DNA of 64,000 bases from Candidatus Borkfalkia faecavium (GTDB taxonomy: Bacteria > Bacillota > Clostridia > Christensenellales > Borkfalkiaceae). Positions 21,031-28,898 of this stretch are shown in pieces; the stretch's first letter is position 1; the number at the start of each line of letters is the position of its first letter. The translations under genes and the position numbers were made by a program. The stretch covers positions 1 through 64,000 of the forward strand of contig DXEW01000020.1 of NCBI GenBank assembly GCA_019114755.1. The letters run 5' to 3'. The notes beneath the pieces are model-generated. The model did no database searches and was not told where the DNA came from. It worked only from the letters and a program-made list of their open reading frames with translations.

Positions 21031-22134
21031 TCAGCGCAAGCCCTCTTTTTCGCACAGGGCAAAGGCGCTGGCGATGACCTTGTCCATGTCGTAATACTTA
21101 TATTCGCCCAGTCTGCCGCCGAAGATGACGTCCGGCCGCTCCGCCTTTAAGGCGTTGTAGCGCTCGTTGAGGGCGGTGTTCTTTTCGTCGTTGACGGGGT
21201 AATACGCCTCCATGCCCTCGGCGTACTCGGCGGGGTATTCGCGCGAGATGATGGTCTTGGGCTGCTTGCCGAAGTTGAAGTGCTTGTGCTCGATGATGCG
21301 CGTGTAGGGCACCTCGTATTCTGTGTAGTTGATGACGGCGTTGCCCTGGTAGTCGGGCATGTCCAAAACTTCCGTCTCAAAGCGCACGGTGCGGTAGTCG
21401 AGCTTGCCGAGCTTGTAGCCGAAGAATTCGTCGGCGCGGCCGGTGTACACCGTCTTGCCGAAGGTGTCTTTGGTATCTTTGATGAAGTCGGCGTAGTCGG
21501 TATTCAGAACGATCTTCGCCCCCGCGAACATCTTTTCCGCCATCTTGGTGTAGCCCTCGGTGGGGATGCCCTGGTACTTGTCGTTGAAGTAGTTGTCGTC
21601 GTAGGTAAAGCGCAAGGGGAGCCTGCGGATGATGAAGGCGGGCAGGTCTTTGCAGCTGCGCCCCCACTGTTTTTCGGTATAGCCCTTGACGAGCGTCTCG
21701 TACACGTCGCGCCCGACCAGGCTGATGGCCTGCTCCTCGAGGTTTTGCGGCTGTTTGCCGCCAAGCTCGGCGCGCTGCCGTTCGATGATCGCCTGCGCCT
21801 CTTCGGCAGTCTTCACGCCCCACAGCTTTTCAAAGGTATACATATTGAAGGGCATGCTGTAGATGGTGCCCTTGTAGTTTGCCTTGACGCGGTTGATAAA
21901 CCCGTTGAACCCGGCAAAGCGGTTGACGTATTCCCACACCGCCTCGTCGGATGTGTGGAAGATGTGCGCGCCGTACACGTGCACGTCGATGCCCTCCACC
22001 TGCTCCGTGTAGATGTTGCCGGCGATGTGGCTCCGCCGCTCGACGACCAGGCAGCTCTTGCCCGCGCGCAGCGCATGTTCGCAGAACACGGCGTTGAACA
22101 GCCCCGCGCCCACCAGCAGATAGTCATAGTGCAT
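21031..22134 (-). CDS. glf: UDP-galactopyranose mutase
   Basis: 367 residues, near the usual family length. It converts UDP-galactopyranose to UDP-galactofuranose with reduced FAD. The N-terminus shows the dinucleotide fold YLLVGAGLFNAVFC and ERRSHIAGN, followed by VYGAHIFHTSDE, all family signatures. Later RPLYYTDY-like substrate residues appear as IISREYPAEYAEG and a final RLGEYKYYDMDKVI. RBS GGAGGAAAAACAT. It is the last gene of a polysaccharide operon, implying that the exported polymer contains galactofuranose. Confidence 0.95.
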   Translation of the reverse strand: MHYDYLLVGAGLFNAVFCEHALRAGKSCLVVERRSHIAGNIYTEQVEGIDVHVYGAHIFHTSDEAVWEYVNRFAGFNGFINRVKANYKGTIYSMPFNMYTFEKLWGVKTAEEAQAIIERQRAELGGKQPQNLEEQAISLVGRDVYETLVKGYTEKQWGRSCKDLPAFIIRRLPLRFTYDDNYFNDKYQGIPTEGYTKMAEKMFAGAKIVLNTDYADFIKDTKDTFGKTVYTGRADEFFGYKLGKLDYRTVRFETEVLDMPDYQGNAVINYTEYEVPYTRIIEHKHFNFGKQPKTIISREYPAEYAEGMEAYYPVNDEKNTALNERYNALKAERPDVIFGGRLGEYKYYDMDKVIASAFALCEKEGLR

Positions 22135-22187
22135 ATGTTTTTCCTCCGAAGGTTTTGTTTTTTATGTTTTGGAAGCCGCCGCTCCGT

Positions 22188-23252
22188 TTATTTTTTCGAA
22201 GCCGCCGCGGAGATCTCTTGCGGCGCCTGGATAAAGGAGAGCTGCGCGTGCGAAGGGTCGGTCATGTAGGCGCTGTAACAGTCGAACACGTCCGAAGCCT
22301 TTCCGTCCATCACCACTCTGCCCCGCTCGATCCAGATGGCGCGGTCGCACAGCTTGCGCACGATGCCCCCGTGCGAGACGATGAGGAAGGTCAGCCCCTT
22401 TTTGCGCAGTTCCGTCAGGCGCGCCGTGCACTTTTTGGAAAAGGCGGCGTCGCCGACGGAGAGGATCTCGTCGATGAGCATGATCTCCGATTCCATGTTG
22501 ATGGCGATGGAAAAGCCGAGGCGCGCCATCATACCAGAAGAATACGTCTTTACGGGCGAGTAGATAAAGTCGCCCAGTTCGGCAAAGTCGAGTATGTCCG
22601 GAAGTTTTGCCTCGATCTCTTCTTTGGTGTAGCCCATGATGGCGGCGTTGAGGAAGATGTTCTCCATCCCCGTGGCGTTGCCGTCGAACCCCGCGCCCAG
22701 CCGCAGCAGGGGAGAGATGCGCCCGTCAAAGCGCGCATAGCCCTCCGTCGGCTCCATGATGCCGGAAACGATCTTCAAAAGGGTGCTCTTGCCCACGCCG
22801 TTGCGGCCGATGAGCGCCACCGCCTCCCCCTTGTGCACCTGAAAGCTGATATCTTTGAGGCAGACGAACTTTTCGCGCTTCAAATCTCCCTTCAGCGCCC
22901 GCACCACCCACTCTTTGAGGGAGTTGACGCCCACCTCGTATTTGGTGAACTTCATGGTAACGTGCGAGGCTTCCAACACCACACCCTCGGGCATGGGCGG
23001 CTTTTCTTTCGCCGCCCTGCGGGCGGCGGCGGAATCGCGCAGCTTGCGCAGCGGTTTTTTGAGGCATTCGGGAAGGATGCGGGAAGCAAAGCGCATGACG
23101 GGGCCGCGGCTTTGCGCCTGCGCCGCCTGCCGAACATCCTGCGGGGCGGCCTGCGCGGGCGCTCCCTGCGGGGCGGTTTCTATTTTCTTCGCATCCATAC
23201 CGCCTGCGGCGGCCGCTCTCTGTGCGGGGATGCCGTTTGTCTTTTGTTCCAT
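22188..23252 (-). CDS. Polysaccharide ABC exporter ATPase (Wzt/TagH type)
   Basis: 354 residues. An unusual Ala/Gln-rich N-terminal extension of about 80 residues precedes the ATPase: Walker A GRNGVGKST, Q-loop region SPLLRLGAGFDG, signature YSSGMMARLGF and Walker B IMLIDEILSVGD, the pattern of O-antigen and teichoic acid exporters. It powers transport of an undecaprenyl-linked glycan together with the permease encoded 9 nt upstream. No C-terminal glycan-binding domain is present beyond a short tail, so export probably does not depend on a modified chain end. Confidence 0.92.
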   Translation of the reverse strand: MEQKTNGIPAQRAAAAGGMDAKKIETAPQGAPAQAAPQDVRQAAQAQSRGPVMRFASRILPECLKKPLRKLRDSAAARRAAKEKPPMPEGVVLEASHVTMKFTKYEVGVNSLKEWVVRALKGDLKREKFVCLKDISFQVHKGEAVALIGRNGVGKSTLLKIVSGIMEPTEGYARFDGRISPLLRLGAGFDGNATGMENIFLNAAIMGYTKEEIEAKLPDILDFAELGDFIYSPVKTYSSGMMARLGFSIAINMESEIMLIDEILSVGDAAFSKKCTARLTELRKKGLTFLIVSHGGIVRKLCDRAIWIERGRVVMDGKASDVFDCYSAYMTDPSHAQLSFIQAPQEISAAASKK

Positions 23253-23261
23253 GGCGGCCTC

Positions 23262-24068
23262 CTATAAGTTCGCGGCGATGCGGTTGCGCACGGCGTATAA
23301 AAAGGCGTAGCCCAGCAAAAAGGCGCCCACGCCGAAGGCGTAGCAGATCAAAAGCTCGCGCGCCCCCGGCACCGCGCCCGAAAGCGCGTCTCGGAAGTAG
23401 CTGACGTAGTGGTACATCGGGTTGTAGGCGATGATCTTTCCCACCCGCTCGTCCAGCCTGTCAACGGTGTAAAAGAGGGGCGTCAGGTACGTCCATAGCG
23501 TCAGCAGCACGCCGTACAGGTGCATGAGGTCGCGGAAAAACACATACAGCGCCCCCAAAAAGTACGAAAGCCCCAGCGAAAACAAGGTCAGCGCCGGCAG
23601 CAGCACGATCACAAGCAGTATCTGCCAGTGAAAGGTGAACTGCCCCGTACAGGCGAGGATGATCGCCACCAGCAGCAGGGCGATGAACGAAAACCCGAAG
23701 GTCACCAGCGCCGAAAGCACGTTGGCGGTGGGGAACAGGGTGATGGAGACGCGCGTCTTCTGCAGCATGTCTCGCTGGCCGACCAGGCAGGTCAGCGACG
23801 AGCTGGTAGAGCCGCGCATGACGGCGAAGATGATGTTGCCCGAAAGCAGGTACAGCGGGTAGGGCAGGTTGCTGACCATATCCCTGCCGAAGATGTTCGA
23901 GAACACGAACCACATCACCAGCATGTTCAAAAGGGGGTTGAGCACCGTCCACAGAACGCCGATAAAGGAGCGGTAGTATTGGTTTTTGATGTTCCTGCGC
24001 ACCAAAAGCCCCAGCAGAAAGCTCTGCTGGCGCACTTTGCGCAGGGTGGGGTGTTGTATTCGTTCCAT
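23262..24068 (-). CDS. Polysaccharide ABC-2 export permease (Wzm/TagG type)
   Basis: The track start at 24173 adds a Pro/Arg-rich run; the ATG at 24068 (MERIQHPTLRKVRQQ) follows CGGAGAAAAAAAT and matches the family's usual length (268 aa). Features include the amphipathic start RRNIKNQYYRSFIGVLWTVLNPLLNMLVMWFVF and six membrane helices typical of ABC-2 polysaccharide permeases. It forms the channel with the adjacent ATPase. 118 nt of GC-rich DNA separate it from the upstream glycosyltransferase stop. Confidence 0.9.
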   Translation of the reverse strand: MERIQHPTLRKVRQQSFLLGLLVRRNIKNQYYRSFIGVLWTVLNPLLNMLVMWFVFSNIFGRDMVSNLPYPLYLLSGNIIFAVMRGSTSSSLTCLVGQRDMLQKTRVSITLFPTANVLSALVTFGFSFIALLLVAIILACTGQFTFHWQILLVIVLLPALTLFSLGLSYFLGALYVFFRDLMHLYGVLLTLWTYLTPLFYTVDRLDERVGKIIAYNPMYHYVSYFRDALSGAVPGARELLICYAFGVGAFLLGYAFLYAVRNRIAANL

Positions 24069-24186
24069 ATATTTTTTTCTCCGTATGCGGCCGCCCTTCT
24101 TCCGTGTGCCCTGCGGGCGCCTCTCCGGCGGCTGCGGGCACGGTATGCCTTGCGGGCGTTTGCGGATCGCCAAACCCTTTGCGGGT

Positions 24187-25512
24187 TCAGCGGAGCGCCT
24201 CTGCGAGGGCGGCGGCGTAAAAGTCAGTCAGGCGCGCGGCCTCCGTGCGGATATCGAAATGCGCGGCGGCAAGTTTGGCGGCGTTGTCCGCCTTGGGCGG
24301 AAGGCCGCCCGCCATCGCCTGCGCCCAAATTTCGGTGTCGAGGGGAAGGAATTTTGCCCCGCCGCAGATGTCCGCCTCGCGCGTCACCTTGTCCGAAAAC
24401 AGGCAGGCGATCCCCGCCGCCTGCGCTTCCGCCGCCACCACGGGCATCCCCTCGTACAGGGAGGGGAGTACCAGCGCGTCGGCGGCAGCATACCACGGGG
24501 CGGGGTCCTGCGGGGGCAAAAACAATACGCTCTTTTCGATGCCGCGCATCTTTGCATGGGCGCGCAGCGCCTCTTTCTGCGGGCCGTCGCCGAGGAGGGC
24601 GAGCGCCATGGGGCGCAGGGGCAGCGCCGCCGCAAAGGCGTCTAACAAAAAGAACAGATTCTTTTGGGGAACGAAGCGCCCTGCGAACAGCAGCAGCCGT
24701 ATGTTTTGCGGCAGTGCGGGGGGCAAACCTTGCGCGGGGGCTGCGGAGGCAGAGCCCTGCGGCAGCGCTGCGGGGGAAAAGTCCTGCGGAAGAATTGCGG
24801 GGGCCGCGCAGGCAAAGCGCGAAAGGTCTACGGCGTTGGGTAAAATAAACGCCTCGTCCGCCTTTTTTCGGTACAGACTCTCTGCCGCCAGCTTCCCGCA
24901 GGCCATGCGGTGGGTGGCGAAGATCGCCGCAAAGGGGCGCAGCGCTGCCTTGGCGAAACAGTGGTCAGACTGCCTGTCGAAGCTGCTGTGCGCGTGGCAG
25001 ATGCGCACGGGCACGCCCGCGGCCTTGGCCGCCGGCAGCACGAGGGCGGAAAGCGTCGTCATATGCGCATGCACCGCCGCATACCCGCCGTCGCGGAAGG
25101 CGCGCCGCAAAGCGCGCATGGCGGCGAGCGGGTGCCTGTCGATGCGGGGGAAGGAAAATACCTTCGCTTCCGGGTCGATGGCGCGCACCTCTTCGGCAAA
25201 ATCGCCGGGAATGCGCCCTGCGGCCGTTTCGGCGCCGCCGCTTCCTTGCAAACAGCCGCCTTTGCCCGCGTTTCCGTTTGCGCCGCCGTTTTGCGGGCTT
25301 TTTCCGTCCGCCGGTGCGCCGCTTCCTTCACAAATAAGATCGGCGCCGCCGCTTCCTTCATACACAAAAAAATCAAAGCAGAACCGCTCTTTGGGGGCGA
25401 AGCGCATGTAGTTTAAGATGCACGAGCGCACGCCGCCCAGCGACGCATCCCCCAGCACCTGCGCGATCTTCTCCCTGCCGCTTTCCGTGCGGCGCAAAAC
25501 AAAGCGCCCCAT
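24187..25512 (-). CDS. Family GT4 glycosyltransferase with low-complexity inserts
   Basis: 441 residues. A GT-B fold glycosyltransferase: N-terminal acceptor domain (QVLGDASLGGVRSCILNYM, later HAHMTTLSALVLPAAKAAG), then a donor-binding domain with LLLFAGRFVPQKN, DALVLPSLYEGMPVVAAEAQAAG and a final E-x7-E type region. Two stretches rich in Gly/Ala/Ser/Pro (residues ~55-105 and ~235-270) interrupt the conserved fold and are unusual for the family. It presumably adds a sugar to the lipid-linked intermediate begun by the upstream transferase, whose stop overlaps this start (TGATG). Confidence 0.85.
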   Translation of the reverse strand: MGRFVLRRTESGREKIAQVLGDASLGGVRSCILNYMRFAPKERFCFDFFVYEGSGGADLICEGSGAPADGKSPQNGGANGNAGKGGCLQGSGGAETAAGRIPGDFAEEVRAIDPEAKVFSFPRIDRHPLAAMRALRRAFRDGGYAAVHAHMTTLSALVLPAAKAAGVPVRICHAHSSFDRQSDHCFAKAALRPFAAIFATHRMACGKLAAESLYRKKADEAFILPNAVDLSRFACAAPAILPQDFSPAALPQGSASAAPAQGLPPALPQNIRLLLFAGRFVPQKNLFFLLDAFAAALPLRPMALALLGDGPQKEALRAHAKMRGIEKSVLFLPPQDPAPWYAAADALVLPSLYEGMPVVAAEAQAAGIACLFSDKVTREADICGGAKFLPLDTEIWAQAMAGGLPPKADNAAKLAAAHFDIRTEAARLTDFYAAALAEALR

Positions 25513-26249
25513 CAGCGGTCGGTAGAGGGGCGCAGCTGTGCCCGCGTTTCCGGGCGCACGGTATACGAGCGCGTCACTTCCAGCTTCAGGGCGCGCATCT
25601 CTTCCTGTGTGGGGCGGCGCAGATAGCGCTTTTCGCCCTTGAAGACGACGCCCACGGTGCGGAACAAGATCTTTATATCCATCCGCGGCGAAAAGTGCAT
25701 GGCGTAATAGGCGTCATAATACTTGCGCTCGAAGATGTGCAGATTTCCGTTGCCGTAGATCTGCCCCAGGCCGGTAAGCCCCGGGCGCACTTCGAACTTG
25801 ACCATCTCCCAGTCTTCGTAGTCGCGGTCGAAGTCGGGCAGCAGGGGGCGGGGGCCGATGAAGCACATGTCCCCTTTGAGGATGTTCACAAGCTGCGGCA
25901 GCTCGTCTAACTTGTACTTGCGGAGAAACCTGCCCACTTTGGTCAGGTTTTTGTCGTCGTCTTCGATCACCCGCTTGTGCTTGTCGTAGGGGACGCAGTC
26001 GCTCTTCATCGAGCGGAATTTGTAACAGGTGAACTTTTTCCCGCCCAGCCCCGTGCGGCGCTGGCGGACGAGCACCTTGCCGCCGTCTTCGGCGTTGATG
26101 CACACGGCGATGACCGCCATCAGCGGCCACAGCACCAGCAGTGCCAAAAGCGCCAGCACAAAGTCGAGGCAGTATTTTATTCTCAGGTAAACAGTCTGCA
26201 TTTTCTTCCGCTTCAGGCGCGGGCGGCGCCGCGCTGCTTTCTCTCCCAT
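25512..26249 (-). CDS. Initiating undecaprenyl-phosphate sugar-phosphate transferase
   Basis: 245 residues. A single hydrophobic helix (FVLALLALLVLWPLMAVIAV) leads into the catalytic domain of the bacterial sugar transferase family, with KFRSMK, the KLDELPQLVNILKGDMCFIGPRP block and PGLTGLGQIYG. It transfers a sugar phosphate to undecaprenyl phosphate and starts the glycan exported by the downstream ABC system. It is the shorter WcaJ/WbaP catalytic core without extra N-terminal helices. Start taken at 26249; an ATG at 26201 with GGAAG ahead of it is also possible. First gene of the operon, with a good promoter 33-61 nt upstream. Confidence 0.93.
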   Translation of the reverse strand: MGEKAARRRPRLKRKKMQTVYLRIKYCLDFVLALLALLVLWPLMAVIAVCINAEDGGKVLVRQRRTGLGGKKFTCYKFRSMKSDCVPYDKHKRVIEDDDKNLTKVGRFLRKYKLDELPQLVNILKGDMCFIGPRPLLPDFDRDYEDWEMVKFEVRPGLTGLGQIYGNGNLHIFERKYYDAYYAMHFSPRMDIKILFRTVGVVFKGEKRYLRRPTQEEMRALKLEVTRSYTVRPETRAQLRPSTDR

Positions 26250-26281
26250 CGTATTTCCGCTGTATTATGATAGTTACAAAA

Positions 26282-26310
26282 ATTATAGCATATGCGGCGC
26301 GATTAGGCAA
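26282..26310 (-). promoter_or_regulatory. Promoter of the polysaccharide operon
   Basis: Minus-strand TTGCCT, 17 nt, TATAAT. The start of transcription would fall near 26275, about 26 nt before the first ATG. Confidence 0.7.
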
Positions 26311-26419
26311 GCAAACGGGCAAGAAACCCGCATATTTTTGGCGGGGTTGCCCTCTTTTCATATTTTTTTTGAACGATACACAAATTCGCCCGCTTTTTGC
26401 GCTTTTTTGTCGAAAGCAC

Positions 26420-26448
26420 TTGAAATTTGCCGCTTCTTCTCTTATAAT
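26420..26448 (+). promoter_or_regulatory. Promoter of the module B regulator
   Basis: TTGAAA, 17-nt spacer, TATAAT on the plus strand, divergent from the polysaccharide operon promoter. Confidence 0.7.
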
Positions 26449-26465
26449 AGATTCAGAAATTTTGC

Positions 26466-26504
26466 AAGGGGCAAGCCCCTTCTCATTGCCGCAGGCAATG
26501 AGAA
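26466..26504 (+). promoter_or_regulatory. Two overlapping hairpins in the module B leader
   Basis: AAGGGGC/GCCCCTT (26466-26481) and TTCTCATTGCC/GGCAATGAGAA (26480-26504) share two bases. They lie in the 5' leader between promoter and regulator start, and an outer GCAAGG/CCTTGC pair could enclose them. No T-run follows, so this is not a plain terminator. It parallels the structured leader of module A. Confidence 0.45.
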
Positions 26505-26539
26505 GCCCGCTTCCTTGCGCCGTATATAGGAGGGAGTGG

Positions 26540-27253
26540 ATGGAAGAGACGTTCAATATCGATATCGTGGAAGACGACGAGGGGAGCGTGCGCGCCCTCA
26601 CGTCTATGCTGGCGCGCTACGGCAAAGAGGCGGGGGTGCAGTTTACCGTCCGCACCTTTGCCGACGGGTTTGCCTTCATCTGCGACTACGACGGCAGCGC
26701 CGACGTGGTGTTCATGGATATCGAAATGCCCAACCTCAACGGGCTGGACGCCGCCAAAAAGCTGCGCCGCGTAGACGGCAGCGCCGTGCTGGTGTTCATC
26801 ACCAACCTCGCCCAGTACGCCATCAACGGCTACGAGGTAGACGCCACCGACTTTATCGTCAAGCCCCTGGCGTGGCCGAGCTTTTCGCTCAAGCTCAAAA
26901 AGATCCTCCACACCTGCGCCCGCAGGCGGGCGGCGAGCGTGCGGTTAGACACGCAGGAAGGCCAGGTCGTTCTCGAGCGGGGCGAGATCTATTACGCCGA
27001 AAGCGACAAGCACTACGTCACCTTCCACACGGCGCGGGGGAATTTCCGCGTGCGCATGTCGATGGCGGAGGCGGAAGCGTCGTTCAAAGACTATAACTTC
27101 GCCCGCTGTTCCACTTCCTTCCTCGTCAACCTCGCCCGCGTCACCCGCATCCGCCGTGACAGCGTCAGCGTCGGCGGGGAAGAACTGCCCCTCAGCCGCA
27201 CCAAAAAACAGAGCTTTTTAGACGCGCTCACTCTGTTCACGGGAGGCAATTGA
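26540..27253 (+). CDS. LytTR-family response regulator (module B)
   Basis: The track start at 26141 is spurious; the ATG at 26540 follows AGGAGGGAGTGG and gives 237 aa, the same length as the module A regulator. Receiver domain with Asp60 in VVFMDIEMPNLNG and FIVKPLAW, then LytTR domain with ARCSTSFLVNLARVTRI and basic end RTKKQSFLDAL. It probably controls the GH3 operon downstream. The kinase gene starts one base after its stop. The paired kinase is frameshifted, so the regulator may currently lack its activator or act unphosphorylated. Confidence 0.92.
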   Translation: MEETFNIDIVEDDEGSVRALTSMLARYGKEAGVQFTVRTFADGFAFICDYDGSADVVFMDIEMPNLNGLDAAKKLRRVDGSAVLVFITNLAQYAINGYEVDATDFIVKPLAWPSFSLKLKKILHTCARRRAASVRLDTQEGQVVLERGEIYYAESDKHYVTFHTARGNFRVRMSMAEAEASFKDYNFARCSTSFLVNLARVTRIRRDSVSVGGEELPLSRTKKQSFLDALTLFTGGN

Positions 27254-27254
27254 A

Positions 27255-28543
27255 ATGGACGCCTTTGTCGATTGGTATTTGCACAACATCAGCATGGGCG
27301 GCCCTGCGCGGGTGGTGTTCGCTACCGAGATCTTCATCGCCGAGCTCCTGTTCATGCTCCCGTACAAGCGCCGCCGCGGCTTTGCCTGGCGGGCGCCTCT
27401 GTCGGCGGCCTTGTACATCGCCGTCGCCTTCTTCTTCCCCGAACAGTGGCTGCATTTGGGGTCGTACATCACCATTCCCGTGTTCGCGCTGTCCATCCTC
27501 CTGCATAAATTCTGCTCGGGGTATTCCTTCAAAAAAGTCGCCTTCAACTGCATCGGCGCCTACGCATTGCAGAATATCTCCGTCAACGTCGCCATCGTGG
27601 TGCGCGCACTGCTCCCCTGGGCGGCGGAGTACCGCATCCTGACCGACTTTCTCTGGCCGCCGTCCTCTTCCCCCTCGGCTGGCTGTGTTTTGCCCGCCGC
27701 AGCGGCAAGGATGAAGACATCAACATCAACCGCGTGTGGATGATGCTGCTCACCGTGGGCGTGGTGCTGCTGGTGGATATCCTGGTCAAGATCGCCAATT
27801 ATTTCCCCGGCGACAGCGCCGACGGCGTCATGCTGCGCGTCAGCATGACCTTTTCCGACATCCTCGCCCTCCTCTTGCAGTACAGCTCTTTCCGCGCGGG
27901 AAAACTCGAAAAGGAAAAGCTGCGCACCGAAGCGCTCTTGCAGGCGGAGCAGGAGCAGTACCGCCTCTCGCGCGAGACCATCGAGCTGGTCAACATGAAG
28001 TGCCACGACTTAAAGCACCGCCTCGCCCAGATCCGCGCCGAAGGCGGCGGCGTCGAACAGCTCAAAGACGTGGAAGAGGCCGTCCTCTTCTATGAAAACG
28101 TCGCCAAGACGGGCAACGACGCCTTAGACAGCGTCCTCACCCAAAAGTCGCTCTCCTGCGAAAAGCACGGCATCGCCTTCACCTATATGGCAGACGGCGC
28201 CGGGCTGGAAGCGATGCAGCCTTCCGACGTGTGGTCGCTTCTCGGCAACGCCCTGGATAACGCCATCGAAAGCTGCGCGCAGGAAGGGGACCCGCAAAAG
28301 CGCATCGTGTTTTTGAATATCGGCGCCAAAGACGGGCTTTTGCGCATGCGGGTGGAAAACTACTGCTCCCGCCCCGTCCGCTTTGAAGAGGGGCTGCCCG
28401 TCACCACCAAGGCAGACAGGCAGAACCACGGCATCGGCGTGCGCAGCATCCGCTACATCGCCCAAAAGTACGGCGGCAACGCCGTGTTCTCGGCGGAAGA
28501 CGGCTTCTTCCGCCTCAGCGTGCTCATACCGCTGGCATCGTAA
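27255..28543 (+). pseudogene. GHKL sensor kinase split by a single-base frameshift (module B)
   Basis: Two overlapping ORFs (27255-27743 and 27734-28543) encode the membrane half and the catalytic half of one kinase. Near 27650 the frame must slip back one base: the upstream frame ends in a nonsense run (PPSSSPSAGC), while the other frame reads LAAVLFPLGWLCFARR and continues without stops into MWMMLLTVG. Adding one base (for example a T in CTTTCTCT) restores 429 codons, exactly the length of the module A kinase. The second half keeps KCHDLKHRL, the N-box LGNALDNAIES and the G-box HGIGVRSIR. A sequencing error, a true null allele or reversible phase variation are all possible; no slippery heptamer is visible. 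Confidence 0.8.
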
Positions 28544-28599
28544 TACATTTGCGCTCATTTTTCACGGGGCGGAGGCGTTTGCTTCCGCCCTGTTTGTAT

Positions 28600-28700
28600 A
28601 TCGTGCCGATTTTGTGCGGAATTTGCCAAAAATGTGAAAAATTCAAAATTTGTGCTATGATAGTCGCGGTGACGGGGAAAACGGCCGCCGCAGCGGAGGA
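28600..28700 (+). promoter_or_regulatory. Conserved upstream element and -10 ahead of module B GH3
   Basis: A block TTTTGTGCGGAATTTGCC then AAAAATGTGAAAAATTC ends in TTTGTGCTATGAT, with -10 TATGAT at 28656 and no -35 at the right distance. A near copy occurs at 33945-34045. The combination suggests an activator-dependent promoter, possibly for the module's LytTR regulator. The remainder of the 28544-28898 gap holds a GC-rich leader with two GCCGCCGCAGCGGA copies and no gene. Confidence 0.45.
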
Positions 28701-28898
28701 AAAAAACCGCCGCAGCGGAAGGCAAACGGGCGTTTTTTCCCTTCCGGCAGGCGCCGCCCCGCTCCTTTCCCGGAACATCCGTTCGATTTGATATTTTTTG
28801 CGCATTTTCAAGTGATTTGGAAGCATCTACAGCATGCAGTACGAAGAAACGGAAAGCGCGTAAAAATTAACAAATAAAAAATTTTCATGGAGGACTGT

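Noticed and set aside
27640-27660. Programmed -1 frameshift in the module B kinase
   Set aside because: No slippery X-XXY-YYZ heptamer or downstream structure is visible; a simple indel explains it better, although this cannot be proven here.
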